From Albugo candida (lineage: Eukaryota > Oomycota > Peronosporomycetes > Albuginales): 64,000 bases of DNA. The notes beneath the pieces were generated by a model. That model worked only from the letters and a program-made list of their open reading frames with translations. It did no database searches and was not told the origin of the DNA. Shown here piece by piece: positions 1 through 11,997 of the stretch. Positions within the stretch are counted from its first letter, which is position 1; each line of letters opens with the position of its first letter. The stretch is from contig JBDOQK010000010.1 of the NCBI GenBank assembly GCA_040437565.1, forward strand, positions 310,001-374,000. Reading direction: 5' to 3'. A program made the translations under genes and the position numbers.

Positions 1-1199
1 ACCATATAACGCATTTCGATCATGCTGACCCTCGCGAGGTGAAAGCGCTCACTTGATGCTCAAGCATTAGATACCAACTAGCATGGACAACCTTATTTCG
101 TTGTAAGAAAAATTATACCTAGCCATTGGTAATAATCTTGCAGAGCAGATGTGTGCTGGCAGCGTCAACAAAATGAGAATATGAAACTATACCAGCCAAA
201 TACTCAAAGAATGCATGATTTTTCAGGATATCATTCCGAATATTTCATTTTTTGAACTGTGTAAATCTACGAGAAGCTAAAAGTTGCTTTCAGCCACGAA
301 GAAACGGCGAAGACGTATGCTCTCGACTATTTCGCACCTTCTGGAATCTTCCATGTAAGCAAGAACTACTTTAATATCTGCGTCGAAAACAAAACTTGCA
401 AATGAGCGACATTCACCCGGATTGGCACTTGGCAAAGCCCCACAAACTTGGTTGTCGTCTGTTGCGGCCGGCCAGAAGTCTCTCGATGTTACTTAGTCAA
501 TTGGCCATCAGCTATTAAGCTTTGCCAGATCATCAGCAGGCTACGATACTCGACGAAGTTCAGACACTTTCGCAATAAATTCCAAAATCTTTGCAAGAGC
601 AAGCCCGATCCGTGCCCGAAAGGGAGGCAGCGCCAACAAGATGGATCGACGTGAGGCAATTTTACTGGATTTGAGTATTGGAACTTAGAGGAAAACCCAA
701 AAAACGTCTATATATAGCAAATATAGCCATCATATCGTTCAAAAATAATAATACAAACAAAATAGCCAATCATACTTGTTTTGTGAGTGGCAATAAGGAA
801 ATCGTCTGTGGCGATAACGGCTCTTTATAAAAAAATAATAACCCGGAGCCGGTTTCTAGCAATGGTGTGATTCGGCACTGCTGGATCGGCGTATGCAGAT
901 TTACTATGCATTTGCGATTACGATGATCCATATACCAGTCAAATCCCTGAGGTTTGTGAATTAAGTACTCGGCACTTTTTCAAGTCAAACAGCGGAGAAT
1001 GCTTCCTTTTCAACGAAGAGTGAGAGTTACTATGATCCCGTAAAAGTTTGCCTGAGCAACATTCGGGTTCGGGGAAGTGATCGATCGAATTAGTCTTGGA
1101 GAGCTTGCGTAATAACTGCGTCCTAAATATCTTCACTATTGTCAGTGCACATACAGATCTTCGTCGCATCACAAGCTTCTATTTTCAGATGCACTGTTG
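1..1199. other. No recognised gene (left edge)
   Basis: About 1.2 kb of AT-rich sequence with only short open frames (68 and 77 codons) that show no motif I recognise. It ends at the TA target site of the Tc1-like element at 1202. I see nothing else to annotate. Confidence 0.5.
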
Positions 1200-1201
1200 T
1201 A

Positions 1202-2550
1202 CAGTACCCTCCGGAAAAGATTAGCCGCCCCAAATTTTTACCACTTTATGAAACAAACACTTTGACTTCCGAAGCATGATACCCACGCGTGATGAGTAAT
1301 CTGCCCATGAAATCTGATACAAAACTTTTACAGTATACAACCCTGCAATCCTTCAGAATTTTTTCTCCGAATGATGATTTTATGATGATAATAGTATATA
1401 TAGGAAAAATACATGCTACCAGCGAGTAGAACTCCATTTTACTTCAATTACTGCTTCGATCCTCACTGGCATGGAGTTAACAAGATGCTGTATCCACTCT
1501 GGATCAATAGAAGACCATATCTGTTTGAGTTGAAGCCATATCTCCTCGCTGTTTTTTGGCTTTGGGGAGCTTTGGATGGCTGCTTTCTTCTTTGCCCATA
1601 CATTCTAAATGGGATTGAGATCAGGAGAGTTTGAAGGCCATTCTACCTTGTCAACGCTGCGCTCGTCAGGCCATTTTTCGGGCGCTTTTGCGAGATGGAT
1701 AGGCGCACCATCTTCCATGAGTATGACACTTCCAGCATTATCAAGGCCTTCCCAGAATCCAGCCAACTCACCATCGTACACCTGTGCGACAAAGTCAGCT
1801 GCTGTTCGACGATATGGTGCCATACACACAAGCTGGCTTTTTTGTTATCCTGAAAGGCACATCATACCATAACTAGAGAAGGCCCTGACTTGTAAGAAGG
1901 TGCCAGATAGTCTGATTGTTACCTCTCATTGGTAAATCTCCAGACCAGAGGTCGGCGAAAATTCTTCCCAATTTAAAAGCTTGCCTCATCAGTCCAGTAG
2001 GTTGATTTCCAGAACTCTATGGTGGAATACTGGTATCTTTTTGCAAAGTCCAGCCTCTTACCAGTATGTGGCTTGTTCAAAAAAGGCTTTTTAACCTCCA
2101 CTTGAGCAAAGAGACCAGCGGCATGTAAAGTCTCTTAAAGTGCATCCTGGCCAGTTTTGGTTGGCATGTTGAATGTAATTTCGGCCAAAGTTGAACGTCT
2201 TGCACCCTTGGTGCTGCGTACTAGAGTTCTTACATCCCTTCCTGGAGGTTTTTTGACCTTCCAGGGCTTTTCTTTGGCATAACTGTGTTTTCTTTATTCT
2301 ACCCCTCCTTGATGCGTCGCACCTGTCATTCATGTGTGCTGAACTTTCAGGCAATTTCTCCAACTTTTGTACCAGCCTGCCTCGTTCCAACAATGCGAAA
2401 ACGTTCCTCGGCTGTCAAAAGATGTTTTTGTGCAGTTTCAGCCATATTTTGAAATATTTGGAGACGCGGCAGTGGTTTGTTCAAGCGCAAGCTTGCGGCT
2501 GTGATTCGAAAAATTAAAAAAAAGCGGACAATCTTTTCCGGAGGGTACTG
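1202..2550 (-). mobile_element. Tc1/mariner-type DNA transposon, copy 1
   Basis: The element is bounded by inverted repeats of about 27 bp starting CAGTACCCTCCGGAAAAGAT at both ends. It is flanked by a TA duplication at 1200-1201 and 2551-2552, the Tc1/mariner target signature. Its length of 1,349 bp fits a single-gene Tc1-like element. The transposase lies on the minus strand but no longer reads as one frame. A second member of the same family sits at 41766-43058 on the plus strand; the two share TIRs and most internal sequence, including the long non-coding segment next to the transposase 3' end. The family was therefore active more than once in this genome. Confidence 0.93.
1440..2440 (-). 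pseudogene. Tc1-like DDE transposase remnant of copy 1
   Basis: This is the cut-and-paste transposase of the element at 1202-2550. The longest open piece (1605-1829) carries the second catalytic region, LMEDGAPIH, and the start of the third, WPSNSPDLNPI. Both are diagnostic of the DDE_3/Tc1 catalytic core. Upstream, the helix-turn-helix part (GTRQAGTKVGEIA at about 2350-2390) is readable in another frame. The gene is split over at least three frames and so is inactive. Copy 2 at 42160-42708 shows the same core less damaged. Confidence 0.85.
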
Positions 2551-2729
2551 TACAGCATCATACAAAAAGTATACGTTATTTTTCATATGACGTTAAATTA
2601 TCGCTTTAACCTTGACGAAGAATCAATTTTTTGATGATCAAAAAGCCACAATAATACTAAAACAAATGCTTAAGGCTGACAATGAAGTCTATTAGAAGTC
2701 GTTGCTACAGTATTTATATTCAGGAATTG

Positions 2730-3780
2730 TACTGTTCGTCGAAAATGTGCGTGCGATGGTGGAGGGTCCACCAGCGAGTTGCTCCACCCTTGGCAGCAAG
2801 AACAGTAGCAAATCGCCTTGGCTAAACTCTACTAGGCATCGAAGCATCTCGGGGGATACCTTGCGGAATTCCTCATCAAGTATAGTAGCTATTTCTTCGA
2901 CATTGTTTGGTCTGTCGCGGTTCTGGACTGCATCTTTAAGATTCTTTCGCGGGTTTTCGATGTGGCTGAGATCAGGACTTTAGGCAGGTCATTCTAGCTT
3001 TGCAAGCGACCGCTTTTCCCGCCATGTCTTTGCTGCACTACTACCATGGGCTGTCGCATTGTACTGCAAAAGAATTAGGCCTTTCTTGTCATCCTTGTCG
3101 TCCATCCATGGTCCAAGTGCAGCGTCATAGATCAGATTGATAAAGTCGGTGCCAGTGCGATGTTGGGGTGGCATAATGATCATCTGTAGAATCCTCTCGC
3201 CAGCAAGAGCACCCCAGATCATCATCGAAGACCGTTCACTCCTAAATGTTGGCGCCAAACACTCAAAATTGATTCTTTCATCGACGCCACACAACGACCT
3301 GACGAGAATTCTTGACAATCTCAAAGGCGGACTCGTCGGTCCAAATGACGACTTTCTTTCAGTCCTCTACTGTCCAATTTTTGAATTTCTGAGCAAAATC
3401 CAGTCTCTTAGCCTTGTGTTTATCATTCAATAAAGACTTCTTGGAGGCAATGCGACTCTTAATTCCCATCCCATGGAGGGGGCTACGGATTGTGCCTGGC
3501 GATGCCGGAGTATTCGCTTTGTTCGCGATTTCTGCTAGTGGCGCCCACCGGTTCTGCATTACAGTGCGCCCAAGTGACGTGCGGTCCCATTCTGTGAGCT
3601 TTGGTGGTCTTCCTCTCAACTTGGTACGCTCCACCGTACCCTTTTTGCGCCAGTTATGTAGCACTGTCGAAACGGTTGACTGGGTGAGTCCTGTTTAGGC
3701 AGGGATTTCTCGCTATTTTAAGCCTGCCTGATGCAATCCAACAATGGTAGCTTTCTTCTCAGTGCTTAAACAACATGTCT
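2730..3780 (-). pseudogene. Second Tc1-like transposase, different family, decayed
   Basis: Minus-strand pieces at 3664-3359 and 3324-2989 read in order as a Tc1-like transposase. They show an N-terminal helix-turn-helix of the Tc3 type (LHNWRKKGTVE, then RGRPPKLTEWDR), the first catalytic aspartate in WTDESAFEI (about 3335), and the MMIWGAL segment. The second catalytic block reads LLQYNATAH where family members have an aspartate before NA, so that residue is lost. The third block, SPDLSHIEN, still has its glutamate and continues to about 2740. Frame changes and internal stops separate the pieces. I could not find terminal repeats, so the element boundaries are open. It is unrelated in detail to the element at 1202-2550. 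Confidence 0.85.
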
Positions 3781-6700
3781 TCATATTTCACAAATGGTTT
3801 GATGTCAGAAACACAAAGTAATATGGCTGGATATTCCTCTTATCTTATTTTTTGTGGTGTGGATTTCAGAAAAATAACGTATTTTTTTTGTAGGCTTTTT
3901 AAGGTCATGCCATTTTCAAATTTTGGGCATAACGGATTTCACTTAAGTCTATCCGATTTCCTTTATGACGCAATTAGCAATTGTCGTTTTCTCCACCATC
4001 AGCTGCTGTAATTTTCTTCAGCAAATGACGTACAGGACAAAAACTTTAGGCATTGAAGTTCGCATTCAGATCGATGTGTGGGGCAACTGCTGCACTTCGG
4101 ATGGAGTCGCTGCATCGAATGATCTAGCAAAGCTATTATTCGTTCCTTATTGTGACCAAAGCCGTTCCCGGTTACAATTTTTTCAAATCAGAGCATTTCT
4201 CGTTATCAGAAAACATACTTTTGTGGAAATGACTTGGGTCTACTTCTTTGCAATTCAAAAGTGCGTTCTTAAAAGTAAATCATTTCATTATCCGTCTGAG
4301 CCTGAGTTTTTTCTCAGTAACTTATCAATTATACCTCGTAGTCTAATGTATCATTATAATCGTTATAGAGTTCATGACATACCTTTGGCATTACGCAAAC
4401 TGTCACTTGGTGCACCACATTCCGATACGATTATATATTCCATAATCGGTAGAAAAAGAGGATAGTATCGTAATTGTTTCGCTTAAGTGAAGTACCATCC
4501 GCGTCAAGCACTACGTCACTACTTCAAGCATGATCATTGGTAAGATTAGTCACTTGATACGCTAGTTAACTTGTGGCACATCACTCAGCAGACTGTAATG
4601 GTACGACAGTCATATAGGTGCGCGCAAACGGATCTCTCAGTTGCTGTAGATCATTGCAGTTCTGTGACTTATTGTTTGATAAGTTGGCGCTACTCCTTAG
4701 ATGTATGTGTGCTTGCACTTCACATGTAACGCATCAATGATTTCACAAGCAGGTGCGCTCACTAGTTCTCCAATAAATATTTGAAAGATCGAAATAATGG
4801 CTTAGGCTCTAGTAGGATAAATTCCGCTTTCCCGTAACCGCTTGTGAACATGTGCCAGTAATTATTTCTTCTACTGTGCACTCGAAAGTCTCCCTCAGCT
4901 TTTGTTGATCTATTTGGTACTTGTCACGATTTGGTTTAAATATCGAGCACGCAGTCAAGATAATCTTTGTCATGACTTTACACTGCGTCTACTGTCACTG
5001 TTGACTTAAAATTGGACGTTTTCGTCTCATCTATGTGCCTCGTGGACGTAACGCATCTTTTCCATCTTGCCTCATGTCGTGTTCTTGGTCACTGATGCTA
5101 AACGGGTATTCTCTGCACCCAGTGGAGGAGTTGATTTTCTGTGAATACTATTCGTGTCATTAAATCTTGTCCTTGAAGCAAGACATGAAAAGATAGAGAT
5201 AAGCAGGGCATATTCCCCAGTGCAAGCGGTTCAATTGGTACTTGGAACGTGCCAATAATCACAGATTTTTTCATCTATTCGCACATCGTCACCTGATTAA
5301 TGAACAACTTCCTTCAGGTCCTATATTTCCAACGTATCCTTGCACTATCGCGATATCCTTAATGCACATATTTGGATTAATGCATGCAAATCTCGCCTAT
5401 TTTCATTTTGCTAAACAACTCCTAAGCTTAATTTCTGTGGAAGCCGAAAAAAATCTGAACGGTAAGATTGCACCTCGCACAAGCATGATTTTGCTCCGGT
5501 TCTAATTTATCATGCTTGCCTAGAGTAAATGTTTTCTTTGTGGAATGCTTTTTGACTCTTTACGAGAATATTTGGATGATGTGTGCATCTTCTTTCCGCA
5601 CATTTATCATATCATATAGCTTCGAGAAGGATTCGATTCTACCATTCCATCATTTTCCATCGTTGCTTCATATCTTTGGAAGCAGATAGCATGCTCTTCC
5701 ATTCATTCAAGCTTCAATCTGATCTTTAAATATCATTCTGTGCATCTCGGGTTCATTTTCCTCCGTTTCATTGGTACAGCAGGACGAAGGGCGACTATAC
5801 CAATACTTGACGTTTGCATCAGGCTTTTCTTGTTCGAGTTCTCTATGATCTATCCATCGCGTCTATATAGTCTATGATTCATCAAGAATCTTTGGTATCA
5901 CAATTAATATCGTAGGTACAGACTCGTACTATTGTCTTAAGGCAACCATTGGCACCGTGAATACTTTTGTTCTTGCTACACACAGACTTGGTGGGTCTTG
6001 TACAGCTGTAATTTTTCCGTCTATTTTTGGAACATCTTAAAGCATCATATTACAATGTAAACACTAAGAAGAATGCAAAATAGCACGCTTTTCAGTTTGG
6101 AATATCTATGCGTAAATTAGGGGTACAGGACTGTACTGTACATTACTAAGTCAGCGAAATCGGCCATGTCATACCACGTCTTTCCTTCAACACGTCCCCA
6201 TCTTGCTAAACTACTTACTCGTGCTCTTGTGTAGAGGCATTCTGAGAAGCTTCCATGATCGATTTCTGCGTCTCGTCATCGCTTTTTTAGAATGACCTGG
6301 CTCTAGTACTTCTCAGACAGCAACTTAATGTGTCAACCAAATCTGCTTGCACTTCCGTAATCGCATTTTTTGCTGCATTGTCTTCCGTTAAGCATTTACA
6401 TGACCCCTCTCCTGGTGGCGCATTAGGCTTACTGCGAGGAAGAAGGAGCCAAACGATCCATAAGATCAATGGTCTCAGTGGTCTTTTCTGTTACTCGGTC
6501 GCTTTACACGGGTTGCTCTGTCATTCTTCTCGTGATCAATAGGCACTCGTCTATTTCCCGAAGTCTCGACTCCACTTACCATAATAGTACTAAAGTGTTC
6601 GTCCGAGGGATTTCCGGAAGATCACCGTAATGAATCCAATAAAATCTGCTTGTTAAAATTAATATATGGTATGTCATCTAGCAGAATTGATAATCTTCTG

Positions 6701-6856
6701 CATAAATAGTCTTGAGCGACGGTCGGCTCAAAAAATATCCGCTTCATCATTTCATAAACATGATAGCAAGCCTGGCTTGATAGCCTGAGCTGATGTTTAG
6801 GTCAAGCTATATTACCGTCCGATACAGCTCCTATTGCTAAGAAACCCATAGGCTCT
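3781..6856. other. About 3 kb without a recognised gene
   Basis: Only short open frames occur. The longest (3965-4465, plus, 166 codons) has no recognisable domain, no conserved neighbour and a composition like the surrounding non-coding DNA. I see no repeats, RNA genes or terminal inverted repeats. It may be heavily eroded transposon sequence. The stretch ends at the target duplication of LINE copy A. Confidence 0.45.
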
Positions 6857-6871
6857 TGAACATTGTCTTCG
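6857..6871. repeat. Left target-site duplication of LINE copy A
   Basis: The 15-bp sequence TGAACATTGTCTTCG is repeated exactly at 8031-8045. It marks the insertion point and shows that the copy is 5'-truncated. Confidence 0.9.
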
Positions 6872-7066
6872 ACTTGAGTAAATCATCCTTGCTCTCGTTG
6901 AATCGGACCATGCCGTGTCCACGTATTCCCAATTTGACCATAATGGGTCCGGAGGATTCGATCAAGTATTTGGGTATTCCGTTTGGCCAGACACCGACTC
7001 ATTCGATGGTTATTTCAACTCTCGACAAGCGTTTTTTACGATGGGTTTGGTGTATGGTTTCGACGA

Positions 7067-7166
7067 NNNNNNNNNNNNNNNNNNNNNNNNNNNNNNNNNN
7101 NNNNNNNNNNNNNNNNNNNNNNNNNNNNNNNNNNNNNNNNNNNNNNNNNNNNNNNNNNNNNNNNNN
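7067..7166. other. Scaffold gap in LINE copy A
   Basis: Exactly 100 N. It falls between the RT and zf-RVT parts of LINE copy A, so its real length is unknown. Confidence 0.95.
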
Positions 7167-7697
7167 AGTGGAATCCGATCAACATCTCTTTCTAGAGTGC
7201 GATTACACGGCACAGTTATGGAGGGAGTTACTCCCTAGTTGGGATCAGTTTTTCTCCTCTCGACCACGTTGGACGCATGTTGCATGTTCAATCGTACCAA
7301 CCCTAAGGTCGGATTGAAAAGATTATTTAGCAATTATATCAGATTTATGGCTTTCATTACAAGCGGTGACACTGCACTTCGTCTGGACAGATCGGAATCG
7401 TCGTTTCCTTGATCAACGATCAACAACTCCAACAGTTCCAGCACTTTCCTTGATCTACACCACGTTTAGTGCGCACGTTCGGTATTTTCGAAGACAGTGT
7501 TACGAACAAGAGGAACGCATTCGGCTTGCAAAGGTTCTGGATCAACTCACAACGCAAGGATCATTTGGTGGATTTTTCAGAAGTCGAAGATCATTGCTGC
7601 AAGTCCGGCACAGGCGAGTGGAACGGCAAGTGCAACTCGGATCCTAGTCCTAGTTGGCTGGTTATGCTCACCGTAGTGTGGCGCACACCATTGCACA

Positions 7698-7807
7698 CAA
7701 CACGGTACTTTGGACCATTTTACAACGCACGGTACGTTGGACCGTTTTACAACTCACGGTACTTTTGGACCCTTTTACAACACACGGTAGTTTTGGACCA
7801 TATTCTT
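7698..7807 (+). repeat. Minisatellite in the LINE 3' region
   Basis: Four tandem units of 25-30 bp share the core CACGGTAC, TTTTGGACC and TTTTACAAC. LINE copy B has about one unit (near 15875-15910) and copy C about three (33995-34080, minus). Unit number therefore varies between copies of the same LINE family. Confidence 0.8.
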
Positions 7808-8045
7808 CACAACTTTTTACAACATTCAACATTTATCCGTTACAAGATGGTTACACTCTCGTACTGTAGCGGTGGACGCTACCGCACTGCAGTAATAGCA
7901 ACGAGGGACATATTATCATCTCTCACAGGTATTTCGCGAAACGATTTTATATGTATATATGTTATTTAAGATAGCCTAGGCAACTAGAGAAGTCAGTTAG
8001 TCTAATTCTAGTAATATAGACAGCTTCAACTGAACATTGTCTTCG

Positions 8046-8477
8046 TACTCATTTTTCTATTGGCTATATCGACACACTGCTGCAGTTATATTCTTGATAA
8101 GCTTTCTTTTCTTTAAACTGAAATATTTTTTTCTCATTTTATGCGTAATTATTTCTGCAAGGTTGGCTTTAGAACTCAACGTCTGCCATTACGTCAATAG
8201 GATGATTCTCATGCTGTCAGCAACCATGTCTATCCAATATTGAATTATAATTGATTCACTTTTGTATACAATGCTGTACGAGCTGACAAATATCATATGC
8301 TTCCTGGCTTTTCACTTTTCTGGTCCCAAAAGTTAACTTTGAATAAGTGAGGGCTTCGTTTCATTTTGTACGATGCTTTAACGGCTCTCCGTTTCAAATG
8401 GTATTGTATAGAAGGTGATACCTGAAATCAAAACATCACCATTTACTCGCCCACTGACTAGCCATTCCTGTTGGCCG
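8046..8477. other. No recognised gene
   Basis: AT-rich spacer between LINE copy A and the copia fossil. Only a 68-codon frame without recognisable motif. Confidence 0.5.
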
Positions 8478-8640
8478 GTGAGCGAGGATGGTGATCGTAC
8501 TGGAAAGCTGCCAAAAATGTGTTTTTATCTTAAAAGTATATCCTATGCAATTGTTAAGACTAATTACCAAGTGCGACTTGAAATTTAAAGCACGTTCTGA
8601 AGCTCTTGTAACACTACACCCTTTCTAGTTGTGCTTAAAC
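8478..8640 (-). repeat. Putative 3' LTR remnant of copia fossil 1
   Basis: Shares ACCAAGTGCGACT plus about 90 bp to its left with 13815-13940 in the same orientation, as an LTR pair would. The alignment needs several substitutions and small gaps. Confidence 0.6.
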
Positions 8641-9629
8641 TTATGTCATCTACAGCTTTTTTCGTCTCATCTTGTAGCTCTCATACATTTTTAGTTGGGG
8701 AAATCTTGGTGTTTGGAAGGCCTTTCATCTGCAAGCCGGCCATCACCTTCGATGTATGCACGTAACTTCATGCTATAATTTGTTTAACCTCCTGCTATTT
8801 AACCTTCTGGCTCTGGCGAATTTTAGTCTGACGTCGATACGTTGAGCCTTTATTGAAGTAGCCTAGCTGAGAAACTAACTATAGCCTCCTGATCTCACCA
8901 CAATCATTAGTTCCTGCACTGTAGCTTTAAACACTTGAGATAAGTCCATTTCTCGAGTGATTCCTGTGATGCTTTCGATGCTCCTACAAACGCTTCTTCC
9001 ATGAACGCTAATGGCACTGAGTGCTGCTTCTTTAACGAGAAGCTGATGGACAACCTATTTATGAGAAACGATATACCGGGTATCTTCTTTGTCCTTTGAC
9101 CATCCGCCCGATAATGCACATCTGAAAACGCTTCTAAAGTGACTTCCGTGGGATTATCACGCAGCTAGAACTTCATTATTTTGTACCCTTGAGAAATCCA
9201 TCACTGTGGCACCCAACGCCAATAGGCTATTCCTGGTACATGACTACGTCTCGTCAATTGTGCACTACAAAACTGATGTATGGACGGGTGCAGCGCGCAG
9301 ACCATAAAATATTCAATCGTCTTGATTGTTGAATTCTTGACGGAACGCATCTCTGATTTTTTCGAATTTGATGCTATGGTATCACTGTATTCTTGATCGA
9401 TCGATTTTATAACTGAATGCGCTTCATTCAGAGGCACTTTCGTTATCATTTCGCATATATACGGTTGCTGTAGCGAGCTCGCATGCCCAAATCTTGCTCT
9501 CTAGTCCACGGATCTTGATTGAAAGATATGAAGGCTATCGAACTCGATTCGATTCGTGGAGAACTTGTCCCCGTTACCAGTTTATCGTCGATATATACTC
9601 CCAAAACCGAAGTTCCGTATTTTGGTTGA

Positions 9630-10763
9630 AATATAAAATCAGGCTGTGAGACATCGTTGGGGACCTGCATCGTTCATTTCTTGATGAGAAGGTGACTTCT
9701 GTCCCCTCATGCACACTCTCCTGTAGCCGTAGTACCAGTTGATTGCTTTTTGCAACCTAGACTGTCCAGCTTGGTAATCGATGTTTCCCTTTTTGAAGCG
9801 TGCAAATATATGTCCAAGTTTCTATACTGTTGGTGCAATCACGTATGCTTCAGGTATGTCACCATTCCCCGCCGGCATCCCTAGATTCTTGCTAGGCAAG
9901 TGTAAGTCCATGACTGCTGCAAATGTCGTGTGTCAGTTGACTTCGAATACTTTATTGTTTTCCAAGTCAACTATTATAGCATTAAACCCTTTTAAAATGC
10001 CGTTTGCGTCCGATTTTGGCTTAAAGAGCCACTGATAAGCTAGGCTTTAATCTCATCGGTCCTGCAACGATGGTTCATGTACGACTTTCCTCCAGTAAGG
10101 CTAATTCTGTATCGGCAGCCTCCTTCCATTCAACATGCTTTACCGATTTCATTGCTTGATTGTACGTGTCCGACTCCGATTGAAAAAACACTGTACTGGT
10201 AACTATCTTTCCCCTTTGACTTGATAACGCTCGCTTACTTATAGTAGTTTTGATTGATTCTCTTCCAGCTTTGGTACCCTCAGGAGCTTTTATGGCTGCA
10301 TTTGTAAAATCTTTTTGGAAGCCCTTGGAATTTTCAATTTCAGTTGCTTCTTCCAGTGTTGACTCAATAGCTCCCACTTCACTTCTTTCTGCGAGACGCT
10401 CTATTCCATTTTGAATCGAACCGAACAAGGCCAGCCGAGTGTTGCGACATCAGAAAGAGTTGCATACTTCCCAGTCTCAATTCTCTAAAGGGAGCTGTCT
10501 TCCTTTATTCACTATGGTTGGATTTTATTGGGGATAAAAGTAGCACATTCGGCAGCATCTCTCCAAAAGCATAACGCAATAGATCTACCAAATATCGTAA
10601 GCTGCATCAGAATGATTAGTGTCAGCTACATTCGTTCAGCCTTTTTCATTCGAAGCTTGTTTTAGGCCTTAGGTGTCGTCGTACTCCCAGCTACTGGGGA
10701 AAAACGTCAATGTTTTTGTACTCTCCGCCATCATCAGTGCGTAGAAGATGAATTTTGCAATCA
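9630..10763. other. Contig-end overlap, first copy (1,134 bp)
   Basis: This stretch recurs at 10864-11997 with, by eye, a single difference near 10696/11930. The 100-N gap 10764-10863 lies exactly between the two copies. The simplest reading is that two overlapping contig ends were placed side by side rather than merged. Confidence 0.9.
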
Positions 10764-10863
10764 NNNNNNNNNNNNNNNNNNNNNNNNNNNNNNNNNNNNN
10801 NNNNNNNNNNNNNNNNNNNNNNNNNNNNNNNNNNNNNNNNNNNNNNNNNNNNNNNNNNNNNNN
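10764..10863. other. Scaffold gap in copia fossil 1
   Basis: Exactly 100 N between two near-identical 1,134-bp segments. Confidence 0.95.
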
Positions 10864-11997
10864 AATATAAAATCAGGCTGTGAGACATCGTTGGGGACCT
10901 GCATCGTTCATTTCTTGATGAGAAGGTGACTTCTGTCCCCTCATGCACACTCTCCTGTAGCCGTAGTACCAGTTGATTGCTTTTTGCAACCTAGACTGTC
11001 CAGCTTGGTAATCGATGTTTCCCTTTTTGAAGCGTGCAAATATATGTCCAAGTTTCTATACTGTTGGTGCAATCACGTATGCTTCAGGTATGTCACCATT
11101 CCCCGCCGGCATCCCTAGATTCTTGCTAGGCAAGTGTAAGTCCATGACTGCTGCAAATGTCGTGTGTCAGTTGACTTCGAATACTTTATTGTTTTCCAAG
11201 TCAACTATTATAGCATTAAACCCTTTTAAAATGCCGTTTGCGTCCGATTTTGGCTTAAAGAGCCACTGATAAGCTAGGCTTTAATCTCATCGGTCCTGCA
11301 ACGATGGTTCATGTACGACTTTCCTCCAGTAAGGCTAATTCTGTATCGGCAGCCTCCTTCCATTCAACATGCTTTACCGATTTCATTGCTTGATTGTACG
11401 TGTCCGACTCCGATTGAAAAAACACTGTACTGGTAACTATCTTTCCCCTTTGACTTGATAACGCTCGCTTACTTATAGTAGTTTTGATTGATTCTCTTCC
11501 AGCTTTGGTACCCTCAGGAGCTTTTATGGCTGCATTTGTAAAATCTTTTTGGAAGCCCTTGGAATTTTCAATTTCAGTTGCTTCTTCCAGTGTTGACTCA
11601 ATAGCTCCCACTTCACTTCTTTCTGCGAGACGCTCTATTCCATTTTGAATCGAACCGAACAAGGCCAGCCGAGTGTTGCGACATCAGAAAGAGTTGCATA
11701 CTTCCCAGTCTCAATTCTCTAAAGGGAGCTGTCTTCCTTTATTCACTATGGTTGGATTTTATTGGGGATAAAAGTAGCACATTCGGCAGCATCTCTCCAA
11801 AAGCATAACGCAATAGATCTACCAAATATCGTAAGCTGCATCAGAATGATTAGTGTCAGCTACATTCGTTCAGCCTTTTTCATTCGAAGCTTGTTTTAGG
11901 CCTTAGGTGTCGTCGTACTCCCAGCTACTGCGGAAAAACGTCAATGTTTTTGTACTCTCCGCCATCATCAGTGCGTAGAAGATGAATTTTGCAATCA
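10864..11997. other. Contig-end overlap, second copy (1,134 bp)
   Basis: Second copy of 9630-10763; see there. Beyond 11997 the integrase region of copia fossil 1 continues without interruption, so this copy is the one joined to the right-hand contig. Confidence 0.9.

Larger units (their letters stand above)
6872..8030 (+). mobile_element. LINE copy A (5'-truncated non-LTR retrotransposon)
   Basis: The copy is flanked by a perfect 15-bp target duplication, TGAACATTGTCTTCG, at 6857-6871 and 8031-8045, which fixes both ends. It starts inside the reverse transcriptase domain (a KSSLLSLNRT segment, then KYLGIPFGQTP, typical of the C-terminal RT region of L1-like LINEs). After the scaffold gap at 7067-7166 comes a zf-RVT-type block, ESDQHLFLECDYTAQLW. 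The 3' UTR contains a short minisatellite and ends in TTCAAC without a poly(A) tail. The same 3' terminus recurs in copies B (15067-16117), C (33765-34913, minus) and D (about 55550-58634). It is a dead-on-arrival copy: no endonuclease and interrupted frames. Confidence 0.92.

Noticed and set aside
3965-4465. 166-codon plus-strand frame as a gene
   Set aside because: No recognisable domain, no conserved flank or promoter, and composition like the surrounding non-coding DNA; length alone is weak evidence in AT-rich sequence.
6287-6542. Overlapping 60- and 70-codon frames on opposite strands
   Set aside because: No motif, mutual overlap, and no supporting context.
9630-11997. Biological tandem duplication of copia sequence
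   Set aside because: Near identity over exactly the length that abuts a 100-N gap, repeated at other gaps in the window, points to unmerged contigs.
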